Shown here: positions 34,452-43,359 of the stretch, in pieces
How positions within the stretch are numbered: the first letter of the stretch is position 1
Layout of the letters: the number at the start of each line of letters is the position of its first letter
Assembly (NCBI GenBank): GCA_964369405.1
Contig: CAYJGB010000013.1
Location: forward strand, 1 to 52,038
Source of the DNA: CAYJFG01 sp964369405
GTDB taxonomy: Bacteria; Bacillota; Clostridia; Oscillospirales; Acutalibacteraceae
DNA: 52,038 bases
Direction of reading: 5' to 3'
Position numbers and translations under genes: made by a program
Notes under the pieces: generated by a model
Told to the model about the DNA's origin: nothing
The model's database searches: none
What the model saw: the letters and a program-made list of their open reading frames with translations, nothing else

Positions 34452-35324
34452 ATGATAAATAATAATGGTGAAATGAAAAAAGATGACAAAGTATATGTAG
34501 GATTATACTTTACTAAAAATTTTGTAGAGATATTTGTTAAAAATGAAATTGATAAAAAAACAAGTGAAAAAGTTATAATTTATGAAAACATATTTAATGT
34601 AAATATGTTATTAAAAAAACTCTATAAAGAAACACAAAATATGATTGGCGATAACTATAATTATGAGATAGCTGGAGTAGGCATAATAGTTACTAACGAT
34701 TTTTGTGAAGAGCGAGTTCTACCACTGAGTATAAATCATAAATTAAAAGATGAAATTAAAAATTTATTTGGTTGCAAAGTTTATGTAGGTAGTCGAGCAA
34801 GCTGTATTTTAAAAAAATGTATGAATACTGATGAAAAAATTAATGATACAGCATTAATTTCAGTAAGTTCAGAAGTTGACACAGCTGTTATGAAAAATGG
34901 GGAAATATACGAGGTAAGCAATAAGAAAATTTTTGAATTAGACTTAATAAAACTAACAAAAAATATGATGATAACATCACAAGATAGCAAGATGTGGGAA
35001 CTGACAGAAAATGATATAGATTTAGCAGACGATTACACAGCAATATATTCAGCAATAAAAGGAGATGAATTTGCACTTGATGTATTGAATAAATACATAC
35101 TTTCCTTAGTAAAATATATAGTAAAAATTGAAGAATTAACAAGTGTAAAAGTAATACTAGTAAAAAATCTGTTTAAACACCATGCAGATGAGATAACAAA
35201 CAGGTTATATGATTATGTATTAGAGTTTAGCTTTGAGAACGACAGTTTGCTAGAAAGCAAAGTAAAAGTTATAGACAAGCCATATATAAATATGGCAGAG
35301 GTAGCAATAGATTTAATTTGTTAA
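34452..35324 (+). CDS. degenerate ROK-family (actin-fold) protein
   Basis: The 290-residue protein follows the ROK outline: an N-terminal phosphate-loop strand (VYVGLYFTKNFVEIFVKN), VYVGSRASCILKK where ROK proteins have 'V.NDANAAAL', TALISVSSEVDTAVMKNGEIY where they have the Gly-rich 'GTGVG.G…NG', and a C-terminal helix pair (KGDEFALDVLNKYILSLVKYIVKIEELTSVKVILV). The Gly-rich ATP loops, the zinc-binding CxCGxxGC motif and the catalytic Asp are missing, and there is no helix-turn-helix. So it is probably a sugar-sensing or structural relative without kinase activity. It precedes glycerate kinase by 15 bases, suggesting a role in this sugar pathway. GGAGGG precedes the ATG. Confidence 0.6.
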   Translation: MINNNGEMKKDDKVYVGLYFTKNFVEIFVKNEIDKKTSEKVIIYENIFNVNMLLKKLYKETQNMIGDNYNYEIAGVGIIVTNDFCEERVLPLSINHKLKDEIKNLFGCKVYVGSRASCILKKCMNTDEKINDTALISVSSEVDTAVMKNGEIYEVSNKKIFELDLIKLTKNMMITSQDSKMWELTENDIDLADDYTAIYSAIKGDEFALDVLNKYILSLVKYIVKIEELTSVKVILVKNLFKHHADEITNRLYDYVLEFSFENDSLLESKVKVIDKPYINMAEVAIDLIC

Positions 35325-35339
35325 AAGGGGAATTTCAAA

Positions 35340-36467
35340 ATGAAAATTGTAGTAGCACCAGATTCTTTCAAAGGCTCGCTTGATGCTCAAAAAATATGTG
35401 ACATTGTAGAGAAAGTAGCTTTTGAGGTTTTCCCTAATAGTCAAGTAGTAAAAATACCGATGGCAGACGGTGGAGAAGGAACAGTAGATAGTGTGCTTAA
35501 AAACTTAAACGGTGAAAAAGTAGAAGTTAAAGTGTTAAACCCTATTGGTGTAGAGATAACAGCAAGTTATGGAGTTTTTGGTGAAGATAATGCGATAATA
35601 GAAATGGCACAAGCATCTGGATTACCGTTGTTAAAAGAAAATGAAAGAAATATAAAAGAGAGCAACACATACGGCACAGGACAATTGATTCTTGATGCAA
35701 TAAATAGAGGTTGTAAAAATATTTATATAGGAATAGGTGGCAGTGCTACTAATGATGGTGGTATAGGTTGTGTTAGTGCTTTTGGAGTAAAATTTTTAGA
35801 TTGTAATAATATGGAGCTTAAACCTCTTCCAATTAATTTCAATAAAATATGCAATATAGATACATCACAAATGGATAAAAGAATAAAAGACATTAATTTT
35901 ACTGTGATGTGCGATGTTAAAAATTCATTACTCGGAGAAAATGGAGCAAGTAAAATTTTTGGAAAACAAAAAGGAGCAACACAAGAAGATATAGTATTTT
36001 TAGATGAAGGACTTAAAAACTATATAGAAGTAGTAGAAAAAAAAGTAAATAAAAAAGTTTGTGATATAGAAGGAGCAGGAGCAGCTGGAGGACTAGGTGC
36101 AGGACTGTTAGCTTTTACAAACGCAGTACAGCAGTCAGGAATAGATACAGTTATTAAGATAGTCGACTTTGATACAAAAGTTAAGGGAGCCGACTTAGTA
36201 GTAACTGGTGAGGGTAGAATGGATAATCAATCAGCTTTAGGCAAAGTTGCATATGGAGTAGGATTATCATCAAAAAATGCAAATATACCTTGTGTTGCGA
36301 TAGTTGGAAGTTTAGGAGATAACTACGATAATATGTATGATTATGGAATTAATAGCATTATGACCACAGTAGATAAACCTATGAAATTAGAAGAAGCGAT
36401 AAGTAATGCAGAACAGTTATGTTATAGTGCAGTAAAAAGAGCGTTTAAATTTATGCAAATAATCTAA
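35340..36467 (+). CDS. glxK: glycerate kinase (GlxK/GarK family)
   Basis: The 375-residue protein matches the type I glycerate 2-kinase family: start VVAPDSFKGSLDAQKIC, MADGGEGTVDSVL, AQASGLPLL, IGIGGSATNDGGIG, and GAGAAGGLGAGLLAF. It phosphorylates D-glycerate with ATP to 2-phosphoglycerate, which enters glycolysis. Together with the PTS permease and alpha-mannosidase downstream it completes mannosylglycerate use: the glycerate freed by the mannosidase needs exactly this step. AAGGGG precedes the ATG. Confidence 0.93.
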   Translation: MKIVVAPDSFKGSLDAQKICDIVEKVAFEVFPNSQVVKIPMADGGEGTVDSVLKNLNGEKVEVKVLNPIGVEITASYGVFGEDNAIIEMAQASGLPLLKENERNIKESNTYGTGQLILDAINRGCKNIYIGIGGSATNDGGIGCVSAFGVKFLDCNNMELKPLPINFNKICNIDTSQMDKRIKDINFTVMCDVKNSLLGENGASKIFGKQKGATQEDIVFLDEGLKNYIEVVEKKVNKKVCDIEGAGAAGGLGAGLLAFTNAVQQSGIDTVIKIVDFDTKVKGADLVVTGEGRMDNQSALGKVAYGVGLSSKNANIPCVAIVGSLGDNYDNMYDYGINSIMTTVDKPMKLEEAISNAEQLCYSAVKRAFKFMQII

Positions 36468-36542
36468 AAATTATGTGTATAAGTTCACTTAAAATAGTTA
36501 AAAGTGTATTTGTAATAGAAAAACAGTTTAACGACATTTGTA

Positions 36543-36551
36543 TGATATACT
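36543..36551 (+). promoter_or_regulatory. extended -10 promoter before the PTS gene
   Basis: TGATATACT is an extended -10 with one mismatch, about 60 bases before the start codon in the 144-base gap after glxK. It suggests that the PTS-mannosidase-HPr-EI genes have their own promoter. Confidence 0.45.
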
Positions 36552-36611
36552 AAAGCCAAGTTAAAAGTAAGCAGACAAATTTTTTTATTACAAGAAAACG
36601 AGGGGATTAAA

Positions 36612-38558
36612 ATGAAATTATCAAGTTTAACCAATTCTAATTTAATTATCTTAAATAGTAAATTAGAGTCCAAAGACGATGTACTTAAAGCCTTAGTAAA
36701 AAAACTTTACGAAAACGGAAAAATTACATCGGAAGAAGAATTTTTGAAAGTAGTTTATGAGAGAGAAGAAATATCAGAAACTGGTATGGAGCAAGGACTT
36801 GCTATTCCTCATGGTAAATCTAATTGCGTAAAAGAAGCGGCTTTTGCCGTAATGGTTACAAACAATAAAGTATCTGACTGGAAAAGCATTGACCCAGATA
36901 ATGAAGTAAAATATATATTTTTACTTGCAATACCAGATAGTGAATCAGGTGGAATGCACTTAGATTTACTAGCAGAGCTTATGCAAAAAATGAGCGATGA
37001 TGATTATAAGCAAAAATTATTTAATTCAAAAACAGTAGAAGAATTTTACAAAAATATAGATAATCAACTTGAAGAAAAAGAAGAACAAGTAGAATATACT
37101 AAAACTATAGTTGCAGTTACAGCTTGTCCAGCAGGTATTGCCCATACATATATGGCAGCCGAAGCACTAGTTAAAGCAGGCGCTAAACTAGGGGTTAAAG
37201 TATATGTAGAAAAACAAGGTGCTAACGGAGTTGAAGACAAGCACACAGCAGAAAACTTAAAAAACGCAGATGCAGCAATTTTCGCAGTTGGTGTAGCTGT
37301 TAAAAATCAAGAAAGATTTGACCATTTGCCAACTGTTAAAGTTGCAGTTGCTGACCCTTTAAAAGATGGCGAAGCTGTTATAAAAAAAGCGTTAGATAAA
37401 GCAGAAAAACAAGGAAAAGGCGAATACAAAGGTAATGATGACGAAGAAGAAAAAACTAAGGTACTAGAAATCATCAAGCAATCTGTTATGACAGGTATCT
37501 CTTATATGGTTCCTATTATCGTTGCTGGTGGTATGTTAGGCGCTTTTGTCGTTTTAATTACTAACATATTTGACCTTCAATATTTGCTTCAAGATTCAAC
37601 AAGTTGGCTTAGTATGTTTAAAACTCTAGGTGGCAACTTAATGGGTGTTATCCTTATCCCTGTTCTATCGGCGTATATGGCTTATGCTATTGGCGAAAAA
37701 ACAGCTCTTGCTCCTGGTTTTGCTGCCGGTATTGCTGCTAGTATTATTCAAGGTGGATTTTTAGCTGGTATGGCTGGTGGTCTACTTGCAGGTTTAATTA
37801 TCGTTTTACTAAAAAAATATATTCCTGCTAAAGGTACTATGGCTGGTTTTGTAAGTTTCTGGGTTTATCCTGTTTTAAGTACAGTTCTAATCGGTATACT
37901 TATGCTACTGGTGGTAGGTCCTCCTATTGCATGGCTAAACGTTACTTTAGTAAACTTCCTTAAATCTTTAGAAGGTGCTAATGCTGGTATTTTAGGTGCT
38001 GTTATTGGTATTATGGTATCTTTCGACTTAGGTGGTCCTGTTAATAAGGCTGCTTATACATTTACTCAAGCAAGTATTGCCGAAGGCTTTATTATGCCTT
38101 ATGCTGTATTCTCTTCTGTTAAAATGGTATCAGGTTTTGCTGTTACTCTTGCAACACTTATTTTTGCAAAATGTTATGATAAAGAAGAACGAGAGATTGG
38201 TAAATCAACTTGGATTTTAGCTCTTGCTGGTATTACTGAGGGTGCTATTCCATTTATGATGAGAAATCCTATTACTGTTATTATCTCACTTTGTACAGGC
38301 TCTGCTGTTACTGGCGCTATTGTTGCTATTGCTGGTATCGGTTTAGACGTACCAGGTGCTGGAATATTCTCTCTATTTATGCTAAAAGGAGAAAGTCCTA
38401 CAGCTACATTGTCAGTTGAAGATGCAGTAATAAGTGGTGTTATTTGGTTAGGTGCTGCGTTATTAGGTGCAGTTATTTCAGCTGCTATGCTAGTAGCAAC
38501 AAGAAAAGCTAAACTTAAAAAAGAGAAAAAAGAAGCTTTACTAGAAAACAGAATATAA
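36612..38558 (+). CDS. mngA: fructose-family PTS permease EIIABC, probable mannosylglycerate transporter
   Basis: The 648-residue protein joins three PTS domains. EIIA (about 1-150) has phospho-His67 in GLAIPHGKS. EIIB (about 163-265) has phospho-Cys172 in VTACPAGIAHTYMAAEAL. EIIC (about 280-640) has some nine or ten membrane helices, with the SFDLGGPVNKAAYTF and ITEGAIPFMMRNP signatures. It carries and phosphorylates a sugar using HPr-phosphate. Fructose is the family default, but the GH38 mannosidase next door and glycerate kinase before it point to 2-O-alpha-mannosyl-D-glycerate, as with E. coli MngA. GAGGGG precedes the ATG. The EIIC half uses T-ending codons, unlike the A-rich EIIAB half. 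Confidence 0.85.
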   Translation: MKLSSLTNSNLIILNSKLESKDDVLKALVKKLYENGKITSEEEFLKVVYEREEISETGMEQGLAIPHGKSNCVKEAAFAVMVTNNKVSDWKSIDPDNEVKYIFLLAIPDSESGGMHLDLLAELMQKMSDDDYKQKLFNSKTVEEFYKNIDNQLEEKEEQVEYTKTIVAVTACPAGIAHTYMAAEALVKAGAKLGVKVYVEKQGANGVEDKHTAENLKNADAAIFAVGVAVKNQERFDHLPTVKVAVADPLKDGEAVIKKALDKAEKQGKGEYKGNDDEEEKTKVLEIIKQSVMTGISYMVPIIVAGGMLGAFVVLITNIFDLQYLLQDSTSWLSMFKTLGGNLMGVILIPVLSAYMAYAIGEKTALAPGFAAGIAASIIQGGFLAGMAGGLLAGLIIVLLKKYIPAKGTMAGFVSFWVYPVLSTVLIGILMLLVVGPPIAWLNVTLVNFLKSLEGANAGILGAVIGIMVSFDLGGPVNKAAYTFTQASIAEGFIMPYAVFSSVKMVSGFAVTLATLIFAKCYDKEEREIGKSTWILALAGITEGAIPFMMRNPITVIISLCTGSAVTGAIVAIAGIGLDVPGAGIFSLFMLKGESPTATLSVEDAVISGVIWLGAALLGAVISAAMLVATRKAKLKKEKKEALLENRI

Positions 38559-38591
38559 TATGAATACAAGTTATACATGGAGGTATAATTA

Positions 38592-41192
38592 ATGGGTAAA
38601 AATGTACACATTATCCCACATATGCACTGGGATAGAGAGTGGTATTTTACAACTGAAGAGTCAAGAATTCTATTAGTTAACAACATGGAAGAAATTATGG
38701 AAATGCTAGAGGATAACTCTAGCTATCCATACTATGTTATGGACGGTCAAACAGCAATATTAGAAGATTACTTTGCTGTAAAACCTGAAAATAGAGAAAG
38801 AGTAAAAAAACTAGTTCAAAGTGGAAAATTGATTATAGGGCCATGGTATACTCAAACTGACGAAATGGTTGTAGGTGGAGAATCTATAGTAAGAAATTTA
38901 TTATACGGCTTAAAAGATTGTAAAGAGTTTGGAGAACCTATGATGATTGGATATCTACCAGACTCTTTTGGACAAAGCGAAAAACTGCCTCAAATACTAA
39001 ATGGATTTGGTATGGACAGATGTATTTTCTGGCGAGGAGCATCAGAAAGACATGGCACAAACAAGCACAATTTTTACTGGGAGAGTAATTCAAGTGGTAA
39101 AGTATTAGTGCATTTGTTGCCACTAGGGTATGCAATAGGCAAATACTTGCCACAAGATAAAGATGCTCTTTCTAAAAGAATGGATAAATACTTACCAGTA
39201 TTAAAAAAAGGTTCAATAAATCAAGCTATTACTCTTCCTAACGGACATGACCAAATGCCAGTGCAAAAAGATATATTTGAAGTTATAGAAAAACTAGAAG
39301 AATTGTATCCAGACGATAACTTCTTTTTGAGTAAGTATGAAAATGTATTTGAAGAACTAGAAAAAGAAAACAATATCGATACTATAAAAGGTGAGCTTTT
39401 AGACGGAAAGTATATGAGAGTTCACAGGAGTATATTTTCTACTAGAGCAGATTTAAAGAGTAGCAACACAAGGATAGAAAACAAAATAACTAATATATTA
39501 GAACCGCTTGCAACTGTTGCTTATAGTTTAGGTATTAATTATGAAGAAGGGCTGATAGAAGCAATCTGGAAAGAGATTATGAAAAATCATGCACATGACT
39601 CAATAGGTTGTTGCTGTAGTGATAAAGTTCATAAGGCGATTGAAAACAGATTTTTCTTAGCAGAAGACAAAACTGACGAATTAATCAAATTTTACAAGAG
39701 AAAAGTAGTAGATGCAATAAGCTGTGATATAGCACTTGATAAATTAGTAGTGTTTAATTTACTACCTTATGAAAAAGAACAAGTAGTAGAAGCACAAGTT
39801 ATAACAAAGATGAAAAACTTTATATTAACAGATAAAAATGGCGTGTCATATGACTTTGAAGTTTTAGAAAAAGAAGAGATAGACGCAGGTTTAATAGATA
39901 GGCAAATAGTACATTATGGTAACTATGACCCATTTGTAAAATATGTTTTATTGTTAAAAGATGTATTGCCACCAATGGGATATAAAACTTATCTTATAAA
40001 AGAAACTGATGGAATATCACAAAAAAGTATAGTAGAAAACAGAGTACAGACTATGCAAAACGACTACTATAGTATAGATATAAATAGTAATGGTACGCTT
40101 ACAGTAACAGATAAAAAAACAAGCACAATATATAAAGATGTGTTACTTGTAGAAGATGGTAGTGATGATGGAGATGAATATGATTATTCCCCACTAGCAG
40201 AAGATTTTGTAGTTACTTCTAAAGATGTAAAAGCACAAATTACTATGAACAAATATAAAAACAAAACAGACAGCACTATAAAATTCACTTTAGAAGTTCC
40301 AAAAGATTTGGACAGCAGAAAAAACAAAGTGTGCGATTCTAAAATAGAAGTAAGTTTTGATATAACTATGAAATCAAATAGCGATATTTTAGAAATTACT
40401 GCAAACATTAACAACTTTGCAAACGACCACAGAGTAAGAGTTTTAATACCTAGTCAGATAGGTGCTAAAAGTTCAATATCTGATAATCAATTTGGAGAAA
40501 TTCAAAGACCAGTAGTAGACAGTGCAATAAAAGTTTGGGAAAAAGAAAACTGGGACGAAAGACCAGACTCAATTTATCCAATGCTTTCATATGTAGGATT
40601 AGGCAACAAGCAAGGTTTAGCAGTTCTTACAAACTCTGTAAGAGAATTTGAGATAATAGGAAACGATTTTGATACAGTTGCAATAACTTTATTTAGAAGT
40701 GTTGGTTTCCTAGGTAAAGAAGAGATGTTCAGACGTCCTGGCAGACCATCGGGTATAAAACTTGCAACACCAGACTCACAGATGATAGGTGCACAACAAT
40801 ATGCTTTTGCTTTAGTTCCTAATAATGAAAAATTATCAATAAAAGCAAAAGAGTATATAACACCTGTTCAAACTTATAACAAAATGCCTTATAATGCTAT
40901 GAAGTTAAATGCACCAACATATTGGGCTCCATACAAATACAGTCTTTTAAAAGACACAAAAGAAAATTTTGTTATTAGTGCATTTAAAAAAACACAAGGT
41001 AAAGATGGAATAGTTTTAAGATGCTATCAAAGTGTTAACGATGTAGTAAACACAAATATTGATGCACTGCAAGGCTTTAAAATTAATAGCGAAATCAACT
41101 TAAACGAAGACTTTATAAGCAATGTAAATAATACAATTTCACTACCTAAAAATGTTGTGAAAACGTATTTAATAAAAAAACAAATAAAATAA
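38592..41192 (+). CDS. mngB: GH38 alpha-mannosidase, probable mannosylglycerate hydrolase
   Basis: The 866-residue protein is a glycoside hydrolase family 38 enzyme. Zinc ligands are in HIIPHMHWDREW (His10, His12, Asp14), the nucleophile Asp124 in YLPDSFGQSEKLPQIL, and a further His in KNHAHDSIGCCCSDKVH. Length and order (N-terminal catalytic domain, helical middle, C-terminal beta-sandwiches) match E. coli MngB, which splits 2-O-(6-phospho-mannosyl)-glycerate into mannose-6-phosphate and glycerate. It has no signal peptide, so it acts inside on the phosphorylated import product of the PTS gene 33 bases upstream. GGAGG precedes the ATG. Confidence 0.9.
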   Translation: MGKNVHIIPHMHWDREWYFTTEESRILLVNNMEEIMEMLEDNSSYPYYVMDGQTAILEDYFAVKPENRERVKKLVQSGKLIIGPWYTQTDEMVVGGESIVRNLLYGLKDCKEFGEPMMIGYLPDSFGQSEKLPQILNGFGMDRCIFWRGASERHGTNKHNFYWESNSSGKVLVHLLPLGYAIGKYLPQDKDALSKRMDKYLPVLKKGSINQAITLPNGHDQMPVQKDIFEVIEKLEELYPDDNFFLSKYENVFEELEKENNIDTIKGELLDGKYMRVHRSIFSTRADLKSSNTRIENKITNILEPLATVAYSLGINYEEGLIEAIWKEIMKNHAHDSIGCCCSDKVHKAIENRFFLAEDKTDELIKFYKRKVVDAISCDIALDKLVVFNLLPYEKEQVVEAQVITKMKNFILTDKNGVSYDFEVLEKEEIDAGLIDRQIVHYGNYDPFVKYVLLLKDVLPPMGYKTYLIKETDGISQKSIVENRVQTMQNDYYSIDINSNGTLTVTDKKTSTIYKDVLLVEDGSDDGDEYDYSPLAEDFVVTSKDVKAQITMNKYKNKTDSTIKFTLEVPKDLDSRKNKVCDSKIEVSFDITMKSNSDILEITANINNFANDHRVRVLIPSQIGAKSSISDNQFGEIQRPVVDSAIKVWEKENWDERPDSIYPMLSYVGLGNKQGLAVLTNSVREFEIIGNDFDTVAITLFRSVGFLGKEEMFRRPGRPSGIKLATPDSQMIGAQQYAFALVPNNEKLSIKAKEYITPVQTYNKMPYNAMKLNAPTYWAPYKYSLLKDTKENFVISAFKKTQGKDGIVLRCYQSVNDVVNTNIDALQGFKINSEINLNEDFISNVNNTISLPKNVVKTYLIKKQIK

Positions 41193-41217
41193 ATTTGACC
41201 GAAAGAAGGAATTAGTT

Positions 41218-41478
41218 ATGGTAACAAAAAATGTAATTATTAATAGTCCACTGGGACTTCATGCAAGACCAGCAACCATTTTAGTAAATGTGGTTAAAGA
41301 TTATGAATGTAAAGTATTTATCATTAATGGTACTAAAAAAGCTAATGCAGGTAGTATAATCAATCTTTTAACTTTAGGAGCTAAACAAGGCGTTGAGTTA
41401 ACAGTTGAATGTGACGGCGCAGACGAACAAAAAGCACTAGATGAGGTAGTTGAGTTCTTAGCAACAATGAAAGATTAG
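41218..41478 (+). CDS. ptsH: phosphocarrier protein HPr
   Basis: The 86-residue protein has phospho-His15 in SPLGLHARPAT and the regulatory Ser46 in ANAGSIINLL, placed exactly as in Gram-positive HPr for HPr kinase. It relays phosphate from Enzyme I to EIIA and, when phosphorylated on Ser, supports carbon catabolite repression. AGAAGGA precedes the ATG. Location inside a sugar-specific operon, right after the mannosidase, is unusual for the general phosphocarrier; a second ptsH may exist elsewhere. Confidence 0.94.
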   Translation: MVTKNVIINSPLGLHARPATILVNVVKDYECKVFIINGTKKANAGSIINLLTLGAKQGVELTVECDGADEQKALDEVVEFLATMKD

Positions 41479-41512
41479 TAAATAAAATAATAAGGTAAGG
41501 AGGAGTTATATT

Positions 41513-43195
41513 ATGATAAACTTAAAAGTTAAAAACAGTGTATCTGACGGAGTAGCTATTGCAAAAGCATATGTAATAGAAGATATAAATATAAATGCAA
41601 GTACAGACTTAATAGAGGAGAGTAATATTTCTGTAGAAATGGAAATATTCGAAAAGGTTTTACAAAAAACTAAAGATGAAATAGCATTGCTTGCTAAAAA
41701 TTCAGAAATATTTGCCGCTCATTTGGAAGTGGCAGATGACCCAAGTTTATACGATGGTATAAAAGATAAAATTTGCGACGAACTTAAAAACACTCAGTTG
41801 GCACTTGAAGAAACTACTAACGAGATTTGTCAGTTGTTTATGTCTTTAGATGATAAATATCTACAAGAAAGAGCAGCAGATATTAAAGATGTATCTAAAA
41901 GGATAATGTGCAATCTCAAGGGTTTAAAACTCAATGTTTTTGAAAGTATTAGTCAAGAAGTTATAGTTGTTGCAGATGATATAACTCCTTCTGATACTGC
42001 TAATATGAATTTTGATTTTGTAAAAGGTTTTATAAGTGCAAAAGGTGGCTCAACAAGCCACGTGTCGATAATAGCAAAGCAACTTGAACTACCTGCTATG
42101 GTCGGCGTATCAGATATTTTATTAGACGTAAAAAATGATGATGTTATCATTTTAGATAGCGTAGATGATTTAATAATTATAAACCCTACTGATGAAGTGA
42201 TAGAAGAGTACAAAGCTAAAAAAGTAAAATTGTTAGAAGAAAGAGAAAAATATCAAAAAGTAAAATATGAAAAAGCAATAACACTTGACGGTAGCGAAGT
42301 AGAGATTTTTTGCAATGTTGGAAACGTTTCTGATATTGAAAAAGGTGTAGAAAACGGAGCTCAAGGTGTAGGACTTTTTAGAACAGAGCTTTTATATATG
42401 GAAAGTACTCATTTTCCAACTCTTGAAGAGCAATTTGAAGTGTACAAGGATGCCGTAGAAAAATGTAAAGGTACTGTAATTGTAAGAACACTAGATATTG
42501 GTGGAGATAAAGCATTATCGTATTTTAAGTTTGATAATGAGGAAAATCCATTTTTAGGATGGAGAGCAATTAGAATTTGTTTAGAACTTAAAGACATATT
42601 TAAGACTCAACTAAAAGCACTGCTTATGGCAAGTGCTTACGGTAATATACAAATAATGTATCCTATGATTATATCACTTGAAGAATTAAGAGATGCAAAT
42701 AAACTTTTAGAAGAATGTAAAAAAGAGCTTAGGATTAGCAACATACCATACAACAAAGACATAGAAGTTGGAATTATGATAGAAACTCCAGCATCTGTAA
42801 TGATAGCTGAGCAATTAGCTCAAGAAGTAGATTTCTTTAGCATAGGCACAAATGATTTAACGCAATATATTTTGGCTGTTGATAGAGGAAATTTAAGAAT
42901 AGCTAACTTATATAATTCATTTCACCCAGCAGTACTTAGAGCAATTAAATATGTAATAGAAGCTGCACACAAGTATGGTAAAGTTGTAGGAATGTGTGGA
43001 GAATTTGCAAGTGATGATAAGGCACTACCAATACTTATAGGTTTAGGTTTAGATGAATTTTCTATGGCATCATCTTCTATAGCAAAAGTTAAATATAGAA
43101 TAAAACAAATGGAATATAGCAAGTTGCAAGAATATGCAAACGAAGTGTGCAAAAAAAGCACAATACAAGAAGTTTTACAAACTCCCCTTTTTTAA
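41513..43195 (+). CDS. ptsI: PTS Enzyme I (phosphoenolpyruvate-protein phosphotransferase)
   Basis: The 560-residue protein has phospho-His183 in KGGSTSHVSIIAKQ, the phosphoenolpyruvate-binding signature segments GLFRTELLYME and GTNDLTQYILAVDR, and the catalytic Cys in VGMCGEFASD. It takes phosphate from phosphoenolpyruvate and passes it to HPr, encoded 34 bases upstream, and so powers the EIIABC permease of the same run. Length is normal. AAGGAGGAG precedes the ATG and a terminator follows. Confidence 0.95.
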   Translation: MINLKVKNSVSDGVAIAKAYVIEDININASTDLIEESNISVEMEIFEKVLQKTKDEIALLAKNSEIFAAHLEVADDPSLYDGIKDKICDELKNTQLALEETTNEICQLFMSLDDKYLQERAADIKDVSKRIMCNLKGLKLNVFESISQEVIVVADDITPSDTANMNFDFVKGFISAKGGSTSHVSIIAKQLELPAMVGVSDILLDVKNDDVIILDSVDDLIIINPTDEVIEEYKAKKVKLLEEREKYQKVKYEKAITLDGSEVEIFCNVGNVSDIEKGVENGAQGVGLFRTELLYMESTHFPTLEEQFEVYKDAVEKCKGTVIVRTLDIGGDKALSYFKFDNEENPFLGWRAIRICLELKDIFKTQLKALLMASAYGNIQIMYPMIISLEELRDANKLLEECKKELRISNIPYNKDIEVGIMIETPASVMIAEQLAQEVDFFSIGTNDLTQYILAVDRGNLRIANLYNSFHPAVLRAIKYVIEAAHKYGKVVGMCGEFASDDKALPILIGLGLDEFSMASSSIAKVKYRIKQMEYSKLQEYANEVCKKSTIQEVLQTPLF

Positions 43196-43219
43196 ATAAT
43201 TTTTTATAGATTGAAGAAA

Positions 43220-43257
43220 AGCTAGTCTGTTGCCTTTGGTGATAGGCTAGTTTTTTC
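43220..43257 (+). terminator. terminator after ptsI
   Basis: CTAGTCTGTTGCC pairs with GGTGATAGGCTAG (several wobble pairs) around TTT, followed by six T. Confidence 0.8.
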
Positions 43258-43288
43258 ATTTTGATAGAGATAAGTTTTTAAATTTATA

Positions 43289-43317
43289 TTGCTCATTTTT
43301 AAAACTTATTATATAAT
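43289..43317 (+). promoter_or_regulatory. sigma-A promoter of the phosphohexomutase gene
   Basis: TTGCTC (43289-43294) and TATAAT (43312-43317) are 17 bases apart, about 45 bases before the start codon. Confidence 0.5.
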
Positions 43318-43359
43318 TGAATAGAATGTAAGTATATATATATAAAGGAATGATTTATA

